A DNA stretch of 61,171 nt from the NCBI RefSeq assembly GCF_000472385.1, contig NZ_AWZU01000051.1:1-61171 (forward strand), in the 5' to 3' direction. Shown one piece after another: positions 34,443 through 42,386 of this stretch. Source of the stretch: Bradyrhizobium sp. ARR65 (GTDB lineage Bacteria > Pseudomonadota > Alphaproteobacteria > Rhizobiales > Xanthobacteraceae). Within the stretch, counting starts at the first letter, position 1; each line of letters opens with the position of its first letter. Under the pieces are notes generated by a model, which was given only the letters and a program-made list of their open reading frames with translations, made no database searches and was not told the DNA's origin. The position numbers were made by a program, and so were the translations under genes.

Positions 34443-35216
34443 TTATGCATTCACAATTGGCGGAGATGTGCCGTCTAATGGGGCGGCTGCCGTCCCATTC
34501 TCCGTCTCGGCCAGATGCTCGACGGCGGCGGTTCGTTTGTTGCGCAGGTGGTGAAACAGGATGTCGGAAAGCTCGCTGCCAGCGCGGCGGCGCAGCGCGT
34601 CCAGGATCGCCTCATGCTCGCGCATGGCCTCCGCCCAGCGCTGCCGCTTGCGCGCGAAATTGGCGGAATAACGCACCCGGCGAATGCGCCCGGCGAAGTT
34701 GACATAGGTTGCACGCAGGGTCTCGTTGCGCGAGGCCGCCACGATCTTTTCATGAATGCGCTGGTTGACCAGGAAATAATTGTGCATGTCCCGGTGCAGG
34801 TAATAGCCGTACATCTCGTAATGCAGCCGCTCGATGTCGGCGATTTCCTCGTCCGTGATATTTTCGCAGGCGAGCCGTCCGGCAAGACTTTCCAGGCCGC
34901 CCATCACCTCGAACAGCTCTTCAAGGTCTCGGCGGCTGAGCTGCCGCACCCGCGCGCCGCGATTGGGCAGCAGCTCGATCAAGCCTTCGGCGGCGAGCAC
35001 TTTGAGCGCCTCGCGCAGGGGCGTGCGGGAAATGCCAAACAGTTCGCAGAGCTGGCGCTCCGGAACGCGCCCGCCATCCGGGATGTTGCCCTCGACCACG
35101 TAGTCGCGCAGCCGTGACAGGATCTCGCCATGCAGCGAGTTCTCCGCACGCTCGGCGCCGCCGGGACCGGTGTCCTTGGTCAGCGGCACGCCGTCTTCGG
35201 GAATCGTCGATTTCAT
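34443..35216 (-). CDS. FadR-type GntR transcriptional regulator
   Basis: This 257-residue protein has a winged HTH of GntR type (about residues 28-95: EILSRLRDYVVEGNIPDG, then LCELFGISRTPLREALKVLA) and an all-helical FCD domain (residues 105-225) with the His-containing stretch NQRIHEKIVAASRNE that usually binds a metal and an acid effector. It is divergent from the first aminotransferase gene, and two GAATGYAAAA repeats lie in the 132-base spacer. It probably represses the catabolic island until a carboxylate substrate appears. The ATG at 35216 is used. The exact effector is unknown. Confidence 0.85.
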   Translation of the reverse strand: MKSTIPEDGVPLTKDTGPGGAERAENSLHGEILSRLRDYVVEGNIPDGGRVPERQLCELFGISRTPLREALKVLAAEGLIELLPNRGARVRQLSRRDLEELFEVMGGLESLAGRLACENITDEEIADIERLHYEMYGYYLHRDMHNYFLVNQRIHEKIVAASRNETLRATYVNFAGRIRRVRYSANFARKRQRWAEAMREHEAILDALRRRAGSELSDILFHHLRNKRTAAVEHLAETENGTAAAPLDGTSPPIVNA

Positions 35217-35265
35217 GCGCGCAACGATAGTTTATGGAACCGTTAACGTCGATGGGATCAATTTT

Positions 35266-35308
35266 GAATGTAAAAACAGGATTGCACAGCTCGAAAATGA
35301 ATGCAAAA
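35266..35308. promoter_or_regulatory. Direct repeats in the GntR/aminotransferase spacer
   Basis: GAATGTAAAA (35266-35275) and GAATGCAAAA (35299-35308) are near-identical 10-base direct repeats 33 bases (about three turns) apart, in an A/T-rich spacer. They could be sites for the divergent GntR regulator. Confidence 0.35.
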
Positions 35309-35348
35309 TTTGATTGACCATCCGCTAGCGCCAAGTTGGGAGATCATT

Positions 35349-36551
35349 ATGGGTCAAGGACGGCACTTTTTGCAGATTCCCGGGCCAAGCCCGGTCCCAG
35401 ACCGCGTCCTCCGCGCCATGGACATGCCGGTCATCGATCACCGCAGCGCCGAATTCGCCGAACTCGGGCGCACGGTGCTGGAGGGCGCCAAGAAGATCTT
35501 CCAGACCTCCGGGCCGGTGGTGATCTTTCCGTCCTCCGGAACGGGCGCGTGGGAAGCCGCGATCGTCAACACGCTCTCGCCCGGCGACAAGGTGCTGATG
35601 GTGGAGACCGGCCATTTTGCCACGCTGTGGCGCAACATGGCCAAGCGCTGGGGCATCGAGGTCGATTTCCTCCCCGGCGACTGGCGCCGCGGCGCCGACC
35701 CGGGGGCTGTCGAGGGAAAACTTGCCGCCGACACATCGCATGCGATCAAGGCGGTGATGATCGTGCACAACGAGACTTCGACCGGCGCGACCAGCCGGAT
35801 CGGCGACATTCGCGTCGCGATGGACCGCGTTGGCCATCCGGCGCTCCTGATGGTCGACACCATTTCCTCGCTTGGCTCGGTCGACTACCGGCACGAGGAA
35901 TGGAAGGTCGATGTCAGCGTGAGCTGCTCGCAAAAGGGATTCATGCTGCCGCCCGGCCTCGGCTTCAACGCGATCTCGCAGAAGGCGCTCGCCGCCTCCA
36001 AGACCAACAAGATGCCGCGCTCCTACTGGGATTGGGAAGAGATGCTCAAGCCGAACGCAAAGGGCTTCTTTCCCTACACGCCCGCGACCAATTTGCTTTA
36101 CGGCCTGCGTGAAGCAATTGCGATGCTGCTTGAGGAGGGGCTGCCTAATGTGTTCGCCCGGCATCAGCGCCTGGCCGCGGCGACGCGCGCCGCCGTCAAT
36201 CATTGGGGACTGGAGGTGCTTTGCCAAGAGCCGAAGGATTTCTCGCCGGTGCTGACTGCGGTGCTGATGCCGCCGGGCTACGATGCGGATGAATTCCGCA
36301 AAGTGGTGCTCGACAATTTCAACATGTCGCTCGGCAGCGGTCTCTCCAAGGTCGCCGGCAAGGTCTTCCGCATCGGCCATCTCGGCGAGTGCAACGAGCT
36401 GACCTTGCTGGCCGCGCTTACCGGTGTGGAGATGGGGCTGGCGGTCGCCGGCGTCCCGCATCGCGCCGGCGGAGTCGATGCCGCGATGAAATTTTTGGAG
36501 GAGCGTCCCAAAGGCAATGCGCCGGCGCGTCTCAAGGTCGTCGACAGCTAG
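35349..36551 (+). CDS. Class V aminotransferase (serine-glyoxylate type), copy 1
   Basis: This 400-residue PLP enzyme begins MGQGRHFLQIPGPSPVP and shows the class V layout: PSSGTGAWEAAIVNTL for phosphate binding, LLMVDTISSLGSVDY with the ring-pairing Asp, and the Schiff-base Lys196 in CSQKGFMLPPG. The closest functional group is serine-glyoxylate or alanine-glyoxylate aminotransferase, which moves an amino group to glyoxylate. The ATG at 35349 is used; an ATG at 35301 would only add unconserved residues. A close paralogue lies at 38302, with a transporter between them. Both may belong to one pathway converting amino/oxo acids; the amino donor is unknown. Confidence 0.85.
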   Translation: MGQGRHFLQIPGPSPVPDRVLRAMDMPVIDHRSAEFAELGRTVLEGAKKIFQTSGPVVIFPSSGTGAWEAAIVNTLSPGDKVLMVETGHFATLWRNMAKRWGIEVDFLPGDWRRGADPGAVEGKLAADTSHAIKAVMIVHNETSTGATSRIGDIRVAMDRVGHPALLMVDTISSLGSVDYRHEEWKVDVSVSCSQKGFMLPPGLGFNAISQKALAASKTNKMPRSYWDWEEMLKPNAKGFFPYTPATNLLYGLREAIAMLLEEGLPNVFARHQRLAAATRAAVNHWGLEVLCQEPKDFSPVLTAVLMPPGYDADEFRKVVLDNFNMSLGSGLSKVAGKVFRIGHLGECNELTLLAALTGVEMGLAVAGVPHRAGGVDAAMKFLEERPKGNAPARLKVVDS

Positions 36552-36763
36552 CCCCACCTCGTGCCCGGCGGGGAGTCGATTGGCTCCTGGCGATGCCAAC
36601 GGGTCGCGCGAACGCGCGCCCGATGACAGGCTCCGCGTCGTCCAGCGCAAATCAGGTGAGGGACCGCTGCTCTTCCGCAGATTGGTATCGATAAGGGCTG
36701 ACCGCGGCTGTGCGGTTTGATGCCGTTGTGACGGTTGAAAAGATGAATACAGGGAGGGTTGAG

Positions 36764-38101
36764 ATGGAAGATCAACAATCGCGCCGCAGCGTCGGACGCT
36801 GGTACATTCTTGGCTTGATTTGCCTGATGTACCTCATCACCTATCTGGATCGAGTCAATATCTCGACGGCTGCCCCGATCATCAGCAAGGAGTTCGGGTT
36901 CGACAAGATCACCATGGGGGTGATCTTCAGCGCCTTTGTGTGGGCCTATGCCCTCTTTCAGGTGCCGGGCGGCTGGCTCAGCGATCGCTTTGGCGCAAGA
37001 TCGGTGCTGGCGACCATCGTTGCGTACTGGTCTGTGATGACGGCAGCAACGGCGGCGGCAACCGGCGCGGTTTCGTTCATCGTGTTGCGTTTCTTGTTCG
37101 GAATTGGAGAGGCTGGCGCCTTTCCGGGTGCCACGCGCTCAATGCAGCTTTGGTATCCACGCGAGGAGCGTGGCTTCGTGCAAGGACTGACGCATAGTGC
37201 GAGTCGTCTTGGTGCCGCCATCGCTCCTCCGCTCGTCGTCTTCCTCATGACCAATTGGGGATGGCGAGCGGCCTTCTATGTCTGCGGCGCGGTCGGTCTG
37301 GTCTGGTCGATCTGGTGGTATCTCTCTTACCGCAATTTGCCGGAAGAGCATCCTCTCGTAAACCGCGCGGAGCTGAAGCAGATTCGCGGCGTGAACAGCG
37401 AGGGCGCAATCAAGGAGGCGGCCATCGAGCGCAAAGCTGCATCCGTGCCTTGGAGCACGCTGCTGCGTTCGCCGAACATGTGGGCGATCATGTGCGCCTA
37501 TTTCACCTACGTCTACTGCCTCTGGATATTCCTCAGCTGGCTACCATCGTATCTCGTCGAATTCCGGCATTTCACACTGCTCAAGGTTGGCCTGTTCGCC
37601 TCACTGCCGCTGTTTGCCGGTGTCCTGGGCGATACACTCGGCGGCGTCGCTACAGACTGGCTGTTGAAGAAGACAGGCAATACCAAACTTGCGCGCCGCT
37701 CGGTCGCAATCGTCGGCCTGCTGGGATGCTGTATCTTCATCGTGCCTGCCGCATTGACCAACAACGCCTACACCGCCGTCTATTGCCTGACCGCATCCAT
37801 GTTCTTTTTGGAATGCACCATCGGTCCGTCGTGGGCGGTCCCCATGGATACGGGCGGCAAATACTCGGGCACGGTCTCCGGCATGATGAACATGGCCGGC
37901 AATTTTGGCGGCGCGCTTTCGCCGCTCGTGTTCGGTTTTCTTGTTCAATACGGCAATTGGCAAGCGCCTTTCATCGTTGCGGCTGCTCTCCTTGTCATCG
38001 GCGCTGGCGTGTGGGGTTTTTGGCTCGATCCAGACCGATCGGTGCTTGATGCGCCCGGCACCTTGTCGGTTGGGCCAGAGCATGGTTCTCGGCCTTCCTG
38101 A
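36764..38101 (+). CDS. MFS transporter, anion:cation symporter type
   Basis: This 445-residue protein has twelve predicted membrane segments and the marker YLDRVNISTAAPIISKEF in helix 1, then FVWAYALFQVPGGWLSDRFG, both typical of the anion:cation symporter family that takes up sugar acids and other organic anions with protons. The ATG at 36764 follows AGGGAGGG; the earlier start at 36710 has no such site. It sits between two paralogous aminotransferase genes, so it probably imports the amino or hydroxy acid they use. This is inference. Confidence 0.82.
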   Translation: MEDQQSRRSVGRWYILGLICLMYLITYLDRVNISTAAPIISKEFGFDKITMGVIFSAFVWAYALFQVPGGWLSDRFGARSVLATIVAYWSVMTAATAAATGAVSFIVLRFLFGIGEAGAFPGATRSMQLWYPREERGFVQGLTHSASRLGAAIAPPLVVFLMTNWGWRAAFYVCGAVGLVWSIWWYLSYRNLPEEHPLVNRAELKQIRGVNSEGAIKEAAIERKAASVPWSTLLRSPNMWAIMCAYFTYVYCLWIFLSWLPSYLVEFRHFTLLKVGLFASLPLFAGVLGDTLGGVATDWLLKKTGNTKLARRSVAIVGLLGCCIFIVPAALTNNAYTAVYCLTASMFFLECTIGPSWAVPMDTGGKYSGTVSGMMNMAGNFGGALSPLVFGFLVQYGNWQAPFIVAAALLVIGAGVWGFWLDPDRSVLDAPGTLSVGPEHGSRPS

Positions 38102-38301
38102 TGCGCCCCGAGCGGCCATTCGAAGAGGGCGACCGCAGCATGCCTCTCGGAAAGCCGGTCGCCGCGGGGGTAAGCAGCGGGTGGTTTTAGGGCGATATCC
38201 CACGTCTTGCGCATTGACGGCGGTCCAAAGGAGAGGGGACAAGCCGGTCGAATAATGTTATTCGGGCCGCCCAAAGTAGGCCAAGACCGGGAAGGACGCC
38301 G

Positions 38302-39501
38302 ATGATTCTGCATACTGGAAGGCATTTTCTGCAAATTCCGGGACCGACCAACATCCCCGACCGGGTGCTGCGGGCGATGGACATGCCGGGCCTCGATCAT
38401 CGTGGTCCGGAGTTTGCCGAGATCGGCTTTGCGGTATTGGCCGGCATGCAGCGGATGTTCCGCACCAAGCAGCCGGTGATCATTTACCCGTCCTCCGGCA
38501 CCGGTGCCTGGGAGGCCGCGATCGTCAATACCTTGCAGCCGGGCGACAAGGTGGTGATGGCCGAGACCGGGCAGTTCGCCGTGCTCTGGCGCGGCATTGC
38601 CGATAAATTCAAGCTGGACGTCGATTTCGTCCCTGGCGATTGGCGCCGCGGCGCCGACATCGCCGCGATCGAGCAGCGGCTCGCCGCCGACAAGGCGCAC
38701 AAGATCAAGGCCGTCATGGTCGTGCATAACGAGACCTCGACCGGCTGCGTCACGCCGCCGCTCGAGGTCCGCAAAGCCATGGACCGCGCCGGACATCCGG
38801 CGCTCTTGATGGTGGACACCATTTCCGGCCTCGGCTCACTGGAATATGAGCACGACGCCTGGGGCATCGACGTCTCCGTCGCCGGCTCGCAGAAGGGACT
38901 CATGCTGCCGCCGGGGCTTGGCTTCAATGCCGTCTCGGAGAAGGCGCTGGCGGTGGCCAAGGCCAATCCCGGCATGCGCTCCTACTGGGAGTGGCAGGAT
39001 GTGATCGCCTTCAACAAGGCCGGCACCTTCCCCTACACGCCCGCGATCAACCTTTTGATGGGCCTGCGCGAGGCCATCAGCATGCTCGAGGAAGAGGGGC
39101 TTGCGAACGTCTTCGCCCGGCACAAGCGCCACAGCGCCGCGACCCGCGCCGCCATGAAGGTGTGGGGACTGGAGACCCAGTGCCAGGATCCGCAGGCGCA
39201 TTCGCCGGCCCTGACCGGCGTGGTCATGCCCGAGGGCCATGACGCCGATCATTTCCGCAAAATCGTGCTGGACAATTTCGACATGTCGCTCGGCACCGGG
39301 CTGAACAGGATCAAGGGCAAGGTGTTCCGCATCGGCCACATCGGCCATTTCAACGATCTGATGCTGATGGGAACGCTCTCCGGCGTCGAGATGGGCCTCG
39401 AGCTCGCCAGGGTCCCGCACCGCAAGGGCGGCGTGCTGGCGGCGATGGAGGTGCTCACCGCCCGCGAGGCGGCGCCGATGCCGAAAGCTGCGGTGGCCTG
39501 A
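38302..39501 (+). CDS. Class V aminotransferase (serine-glyoxylate type), copy 2
   Basis: This 399-residue PLP enzyme is a clear paralogue of the one at 35349: HFLQIPGPTNIPDRVLRAMD near the start, YPSSGTGAWEAAIVNTL, LLMVDTISGLGSLEY, and the PLP Lys198 in GSQKGLMLPPG. Differences are scattered rather than clustered. Two copies in one locus suggest different amino donors or directions, for example Ser/glyoxylate and a second oxo acid. The crotonase-type gene starts 38 bases downstream with its own ribosome site, so they are likely cotranscribed. The transcript seems to end at the hairpin at 40345. Confidence 0.85.
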   Translation: MILHTGRHFLQIPGPTNIPDRVLRAMDMPGLDHRGPEFAEIGFAVLAGMQRMFRTKQPVIIYPSSGTGAWEAAIVNTLQPGDKVVMAETGQFAVLWRGIADKFKLDVDFVPGDWRRGADIAAIEQRLAADKAHKIKAVMVVHNETSTGCVTPPLEVRKAMDRAGHPALLMVDTISGLGSLEYEHDAWGIDVSVAGSQKGLMLPPGLGFNAVSEKALAVAKANPGMRSYWEWQDVIAFNKAGTFPYTPAINLLMGLREAISMLEEEGLANVFARHKRHSAATRAAMKVWGLETQCQDPQAHSPALTGVVMPEGHDADHFRKIVLDNFDMSLGTGLNRIKGKVFRIGHIGHFNDLMLMGTLSGVEMGLELARVPHRKGGVLAAMEVLTAREAAPMPKAAVA

Positions 39502-39539
39502 GCGAATTGTTATTTGGTCAAACAAGAAGGACGAGCGCG

Positions 39540-40337
39540 ATGAACGCACCGGTGACTGCCAACGAAGACCTGATCTATTCCGTCCAGGACGGCATCGCGC
39601 GCGTGACGTTCAATCGCCCGCAGGCGCGCAACGCCCTGACCTTTGCGATGTACGAGCAGCTCGCCTCGATCTGCGAGAGCATCAATGCCGATCCTTCGAT
39701 CAAGGCGTTGATCCTCACCGGCGCGGGCGACAAGGCTTTTGCGTCGGGGACCGACATCTCGCAATTCCGCGCCTTCAAAACGGCGCAGGATGCGCTGGAC
39801 TATGAGGCGCGGATCGACCGCGTGCTGGGCAAGCTCGAACAATGCCGGGTGCCGGTGATCGCCGCGATCGCCGGCGCCTGCACCGGCGGCGGCGCCGGAA
39901 TTGCCGCCTGCTGCGACATCCGGATCGGCACCGAGAGCACGCGGATCGGCTTTCCAATCGCGCGCACGCTCGGCAACTGCCTGTCGATGTCCAACATCTC
40001 GCGCCTCGTCTCGCTGATCGGGCCGGCACGCACCAAGGACCTGATCTTCAAGGCGCGCCTGGTCGAGGCGCCGGAGGCCTTGGCGCTGGGGCTGCTCAAC
40101 GAGGTGGTGCCCGACATCGAGACGTTGCAGCGCCGCGCCGATGAGACTGCAAAGCTCGTGGCCTCCCATGCCCCGATCACGCTTGAGGTCACCAAGGAGG
40201 CGGTGCGCCGTATCCGGCGGACGCTGTCGCGCGACGAAGGCGAGGATTTGATCCTGCGCGCCTATATGAGCGAGGATTTTCGCGAAGGGATGGACGCCTT
40301 TCTCAACAAGCGCACCCCGAACTGGAAGGGGAAGTGA
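39540..40337 (+). CDS. Crotonase-fold protein lacking the usual acid residues
   Basis: This 265-residue protein has crotonase landmarks: VTFNRPQARNALTFAMYEQL, the CoA/oxyanion loop FASGTDISQF, and GACTGGGAGIAACCD. In enoyl-CoA hydratases two Glu residues do the chemistry. Here the first position reads GAGIAA and the second FPIARTLG, so neither acid is apparent. It may be a hydrolase, lyase, decarboxylase or isomerase of the superfamily that uses other residues. The first loop reads ASGTD rather than the more usual CAGAD. AAGAAGG precedes the ATG at 39540. It is the last gene before a strong terminator. Confidence 0.8.
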   Translation: MNAPVTANEDLIYSVQDGIARVTFNRPQARNALTFAMYEQLASICESINADPSIKALILTGAGDKAFASGTDISQFRAFKTAQDALDYEARIDRVLGKLEQCRVPVIAAIAGACTGGGAGIAACCDIRIGTESTRIGFPIARTLGNCLSMSNISRLVSLIGPARTKDLIFKARLVEAPEALALGLLNEVVPDIETLQRRADETAKLVASHAPITLEVTKEAVRRIRRTLSRDEGEDLILRAYMSEDFREGMDAFLNKRTPNWKGK

Positions 40338-40344
40338 AAGCGCA

Positions 40345-40381
40345 GAGCGGGATGACGGTCCCTCGTCCCGCTCCATTTTTT
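40345..40381 (+). terminator. Rho-independent terminator
   Basis: GAGCGGGA (40345-40352) pairs with TCCCGCTC (40366-40373) and is followed by CATTTTTTG. Stem plus T-run fits an intrinsic terminator for the aminotransferase/crotonase transcript. Confidence 0.8.
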
Positions 40382-40386
40382 GTTCA

Positions 40387-40458
40387 AGCATGATCCTTCG
40401 GATCGAGTCCGGCGGAATGTCTTTCGGAAAACTGGTATTCATTTTTTCGGATCATGCT
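40387..40458. repeat. Inverted-repeat element (AGCATGATCC ends)
   Basis: AGCATGATCC at 40387-40396 is matched by its exact complement at 40449-40458, enclosing 52 bases. Elements with these ends are common between genes in Bradyrhizobium and related genera, to my memory. It separates the catabolic genes from the uptake operon. Confidence 0.6.
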
Positions 40459-40606
40459 GCGGTCTTTCGCCTCATGCGAAAGTCATACGCGCCGCTCGCG
40501 GGAGCCTGCTTGAACTGACAGTCATTCCTTCGCACAATGGCGGCCTTATTCTCTTCTCGGCCATGCCACCCTAACAAGAACGTATAAGCATTCAGGGATT
40601 TAGCAC

Positions 40607-41593
40607 GTGCGAAAGATCATTAAAGCCACCGCTGCGCTGGCGGCCGCGTTGACGGCGATGCCGGCGCTTGCCGCCTGGGAGCCCACAAAACCGGTCGAGA
40701 TCGTGGTTGCGGCGGGCGCCGGCGGTGCCTCCGACCAGATGGCGCGGATGATGCAGGCGGCGATCCAGAAAAACAATCTGATGAAGCAGCCGATGGTGGT
40801 GTCGCTGAAAGGCGGGGCCTCGGGCGCGGAAGCCTTGATGTATATGAAATCCAGCGAAGGCGATCCCAACAAGGTGCTGATCGCCTATTCGCTGATCTAC
40901 ATGCTGCCGCTCTCGGCCAAGATTCCCTTCAACTGGCGCGAGCTGACGCCGGTATCCGTGATCGCGCTGGACCAATTCGCACTGTGGGACAATTCGAAGG
41001 GGCCCAAGACGGTGAAAGAGTTCATCGATGCAGCCAAGGCCGCAACCTGGCCGTTCAAGATGGGCGGCACCGGGTCAAAACGCGAAGACCACGTGTTGAC
41101 CGTCTTCATCGAACAGAAGACAGGCGCGAAATTCTCCTATCTGCCCTACAAATCCGGCGGCGAGGCGGCCACCCAGCTTGTCGGCGGTCACATCGATTCC
41201 AACGTCAACAATCCTTCCGAAAATCTCGAGGTCTGGCGCGCCGGGCAGGTGCGTCCGCTTTGCGTATTCGACAAGGAGCGGATCTCCTACACGGCTAAAG
41301 TGACCGACACTCAATCCTGGCACGATATCCCGACCTGCAAGGAAGAAGGGCTGGACATCCAATATCTGATGCTGCGTGCCATGTTCCTGCCCGGTAAGGT
41401 GACCCAGGAACAGCAGGAGTTCTATGTCGATCTGTTCCGGAAGGTGGTCCAGACGCCGGAGTACAAGGACTACATGGAAAAGCAGGCGTTGAAGCCGATC
41501 TTTCTCACCGGTAAGGACATGCTGCAGTTCCTGGAAGATGACGACGCGCTGAACAAGTCACTGATGACGGAAGCTGGGTTTGTTGCGAAATAG
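40607..41593 (+). CDS. TctC-type periplasmic binding protein
   Basis: This 328-residue protein has a signal peptide (KATAALAAALTAMPALAAW) and the Bug/TctC fold: EPTKPVEIVVAAGAGGASDQ at the start, ELTPVSVIALDQFALWDN in the middle and GGEAATQLVGGHIDSN with its ligand-loop residues. It captures a carboxylate in the periplasm and hands it to the TctB/TctA membrane pair that follow on the same strand. The start is a GTG at 40607. The ligand cannot be read from the sequence; the neighbouring GlcD-F-like oxidase and aminotransferases suggest a hydroxy or oxo acid. Confidence 0.85.
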   Translation: MRKIIKATAALAAALTAMPALAAWEPTKPVEIVVAAGAGGASDQMARMMQAAIQKNNLMKQPMVVSLKGGASGAEALMYMKSSEGDPNKVLIAYSLIYMLPLSAKIPFNWRELTPVSVIALDQFALWDNSKGPKTVKEFIDAAKAATWPFKMGGTGSKREDHVLTVFIEQKTGAKFSYLPYKSGGEAATQLVGGHIDSNVNNPSENLEVWRAGQVRPLCVFDKERISYTAKVTDTQSWHDIPTCKEEGLDIQYLMLRAMFLPGKVTQEQQEFYVDLFRKVVQTPEYKDYMEKQALKPIFLTGKDMLQFLEDDDALNKSLMTEAGFVAK

Positions 41594-41754
41594 ATTCTCG
41601 TCACGCGCCGCGAAGGCGGGGCATCCAGTATTCCGGAAAGTTGCTGAAAACAACGAACTGCGCGGACCAGTGAATCATCCGCTGGAGCCCCTCATTGGGC
41701 AGCGCTTCGCGCTGACCCGTTGGCGGAAGATGAGGCCTGCGCAATACGAGAGCC

Positions 41755-42294
41755 ATGTCTGACACCGATATCGAAATCATCGTCGACGACCCGACCGCCC
41801 CGGAGGATGATTCTCCGGCCGTGACCAGCGGCCGCGCGGTCGACGCCGTCGTGTCGCTGCTGTTGCTCGCGCTCGCGATGACGCTCGGCTACGACAATTG
41901 GCGCACGGGCATCGCGTGGGATGCGACGGGGCCGCAGCCCGGCTATTTTCCCTTCTATCTCTCGGTGGTCCTCGCCGGCGCCAGCCTGTATGGCCTGCTC
42001 GCCGCCTTTCTGTCGCGAAAGGCGGCGGAGCCGTTCGTCACCCGTGCGCAGATCCGGCGGGTCATGGCAGTGTTCGTGCCGACCTTGCTGTTCTGCCTGG
42101 TGACACAGTTTCTTGGGCTGTATGTGGCGAGTTTTCTCCTGATCGGCGGCTTCATGCGATTTGTCGGAAAGATCGCACTGTGGAAGTCGCTGCTGACCGC
42201 ATTCGTGTTCACCGCGATCATGTTCGTCACCTTCGATATCATGTTCGACGTCATCATGCCGAAGGGGCCGCTTGAAGCGGCCCTCGGTTACTAG
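41755..42294 (+). CDS. TctB-type small membrane subunit
   Basis: This 179-residue protein has four predicted membrane segments and a charged N-terminal tail (TDIEIIVDDPTAPEDDSPAV). It has the TctB pattern GYDNWRTGIAWDATGPQPGY followed by FPFYLSVVLAGASLYGLLAA, and the final helix ends in IMFVTFDIMFDVIMPKGPLE. It works with TctA and TctC in a tripartite tricarboxylate transporter. The ATG at 41755 lies 161 bases after tctC's stop. The TctA gene follows across a short repeat. Confidence 0.82.
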   Translation: MSDTDIEIIVDDPTAPEDDSPAVTSGRAVDAVVSLLLLALAMTLGYDNWRTGIAWDATGPQPGYFPFYLSVVLAGASLYGLLAAFLSRKAAEPFVTRAQIRRVMAVFVPTLLFCLVTQFLGLYVASFLLIGGFMRFVGKIALWKSLLTAFVFTAIMFVTFDIMFDVIMPKGPLEAALGY

Positions 42295-42314
42295 CAGGCC
42301 GACATGGCTTTATC

Positions 42315-42365
42315 CGTCGTTGCGAGCGAAGCGAAGCAATCGCTTCCGCTCCTCGCAATGACGAC
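42315..42365. repeat. Short inverted repeat between tctB- and tctA-type genes
   Basis: GTCGTTGCGAGCGAAGCG is partly matched by its complement near 42341-42364 (CGCTTCCGCTCCTCGCAATGAC). This pattern (cgtcattgcgagcgaagcg and its complement) is a frequent dispersed palindrome in rhizobial genomes. It may stabilise or tune the operon mRNA. Confidence 0.6.
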
Positions 42366-42386
42366 CAAGATTCGCGAGATAGATTG

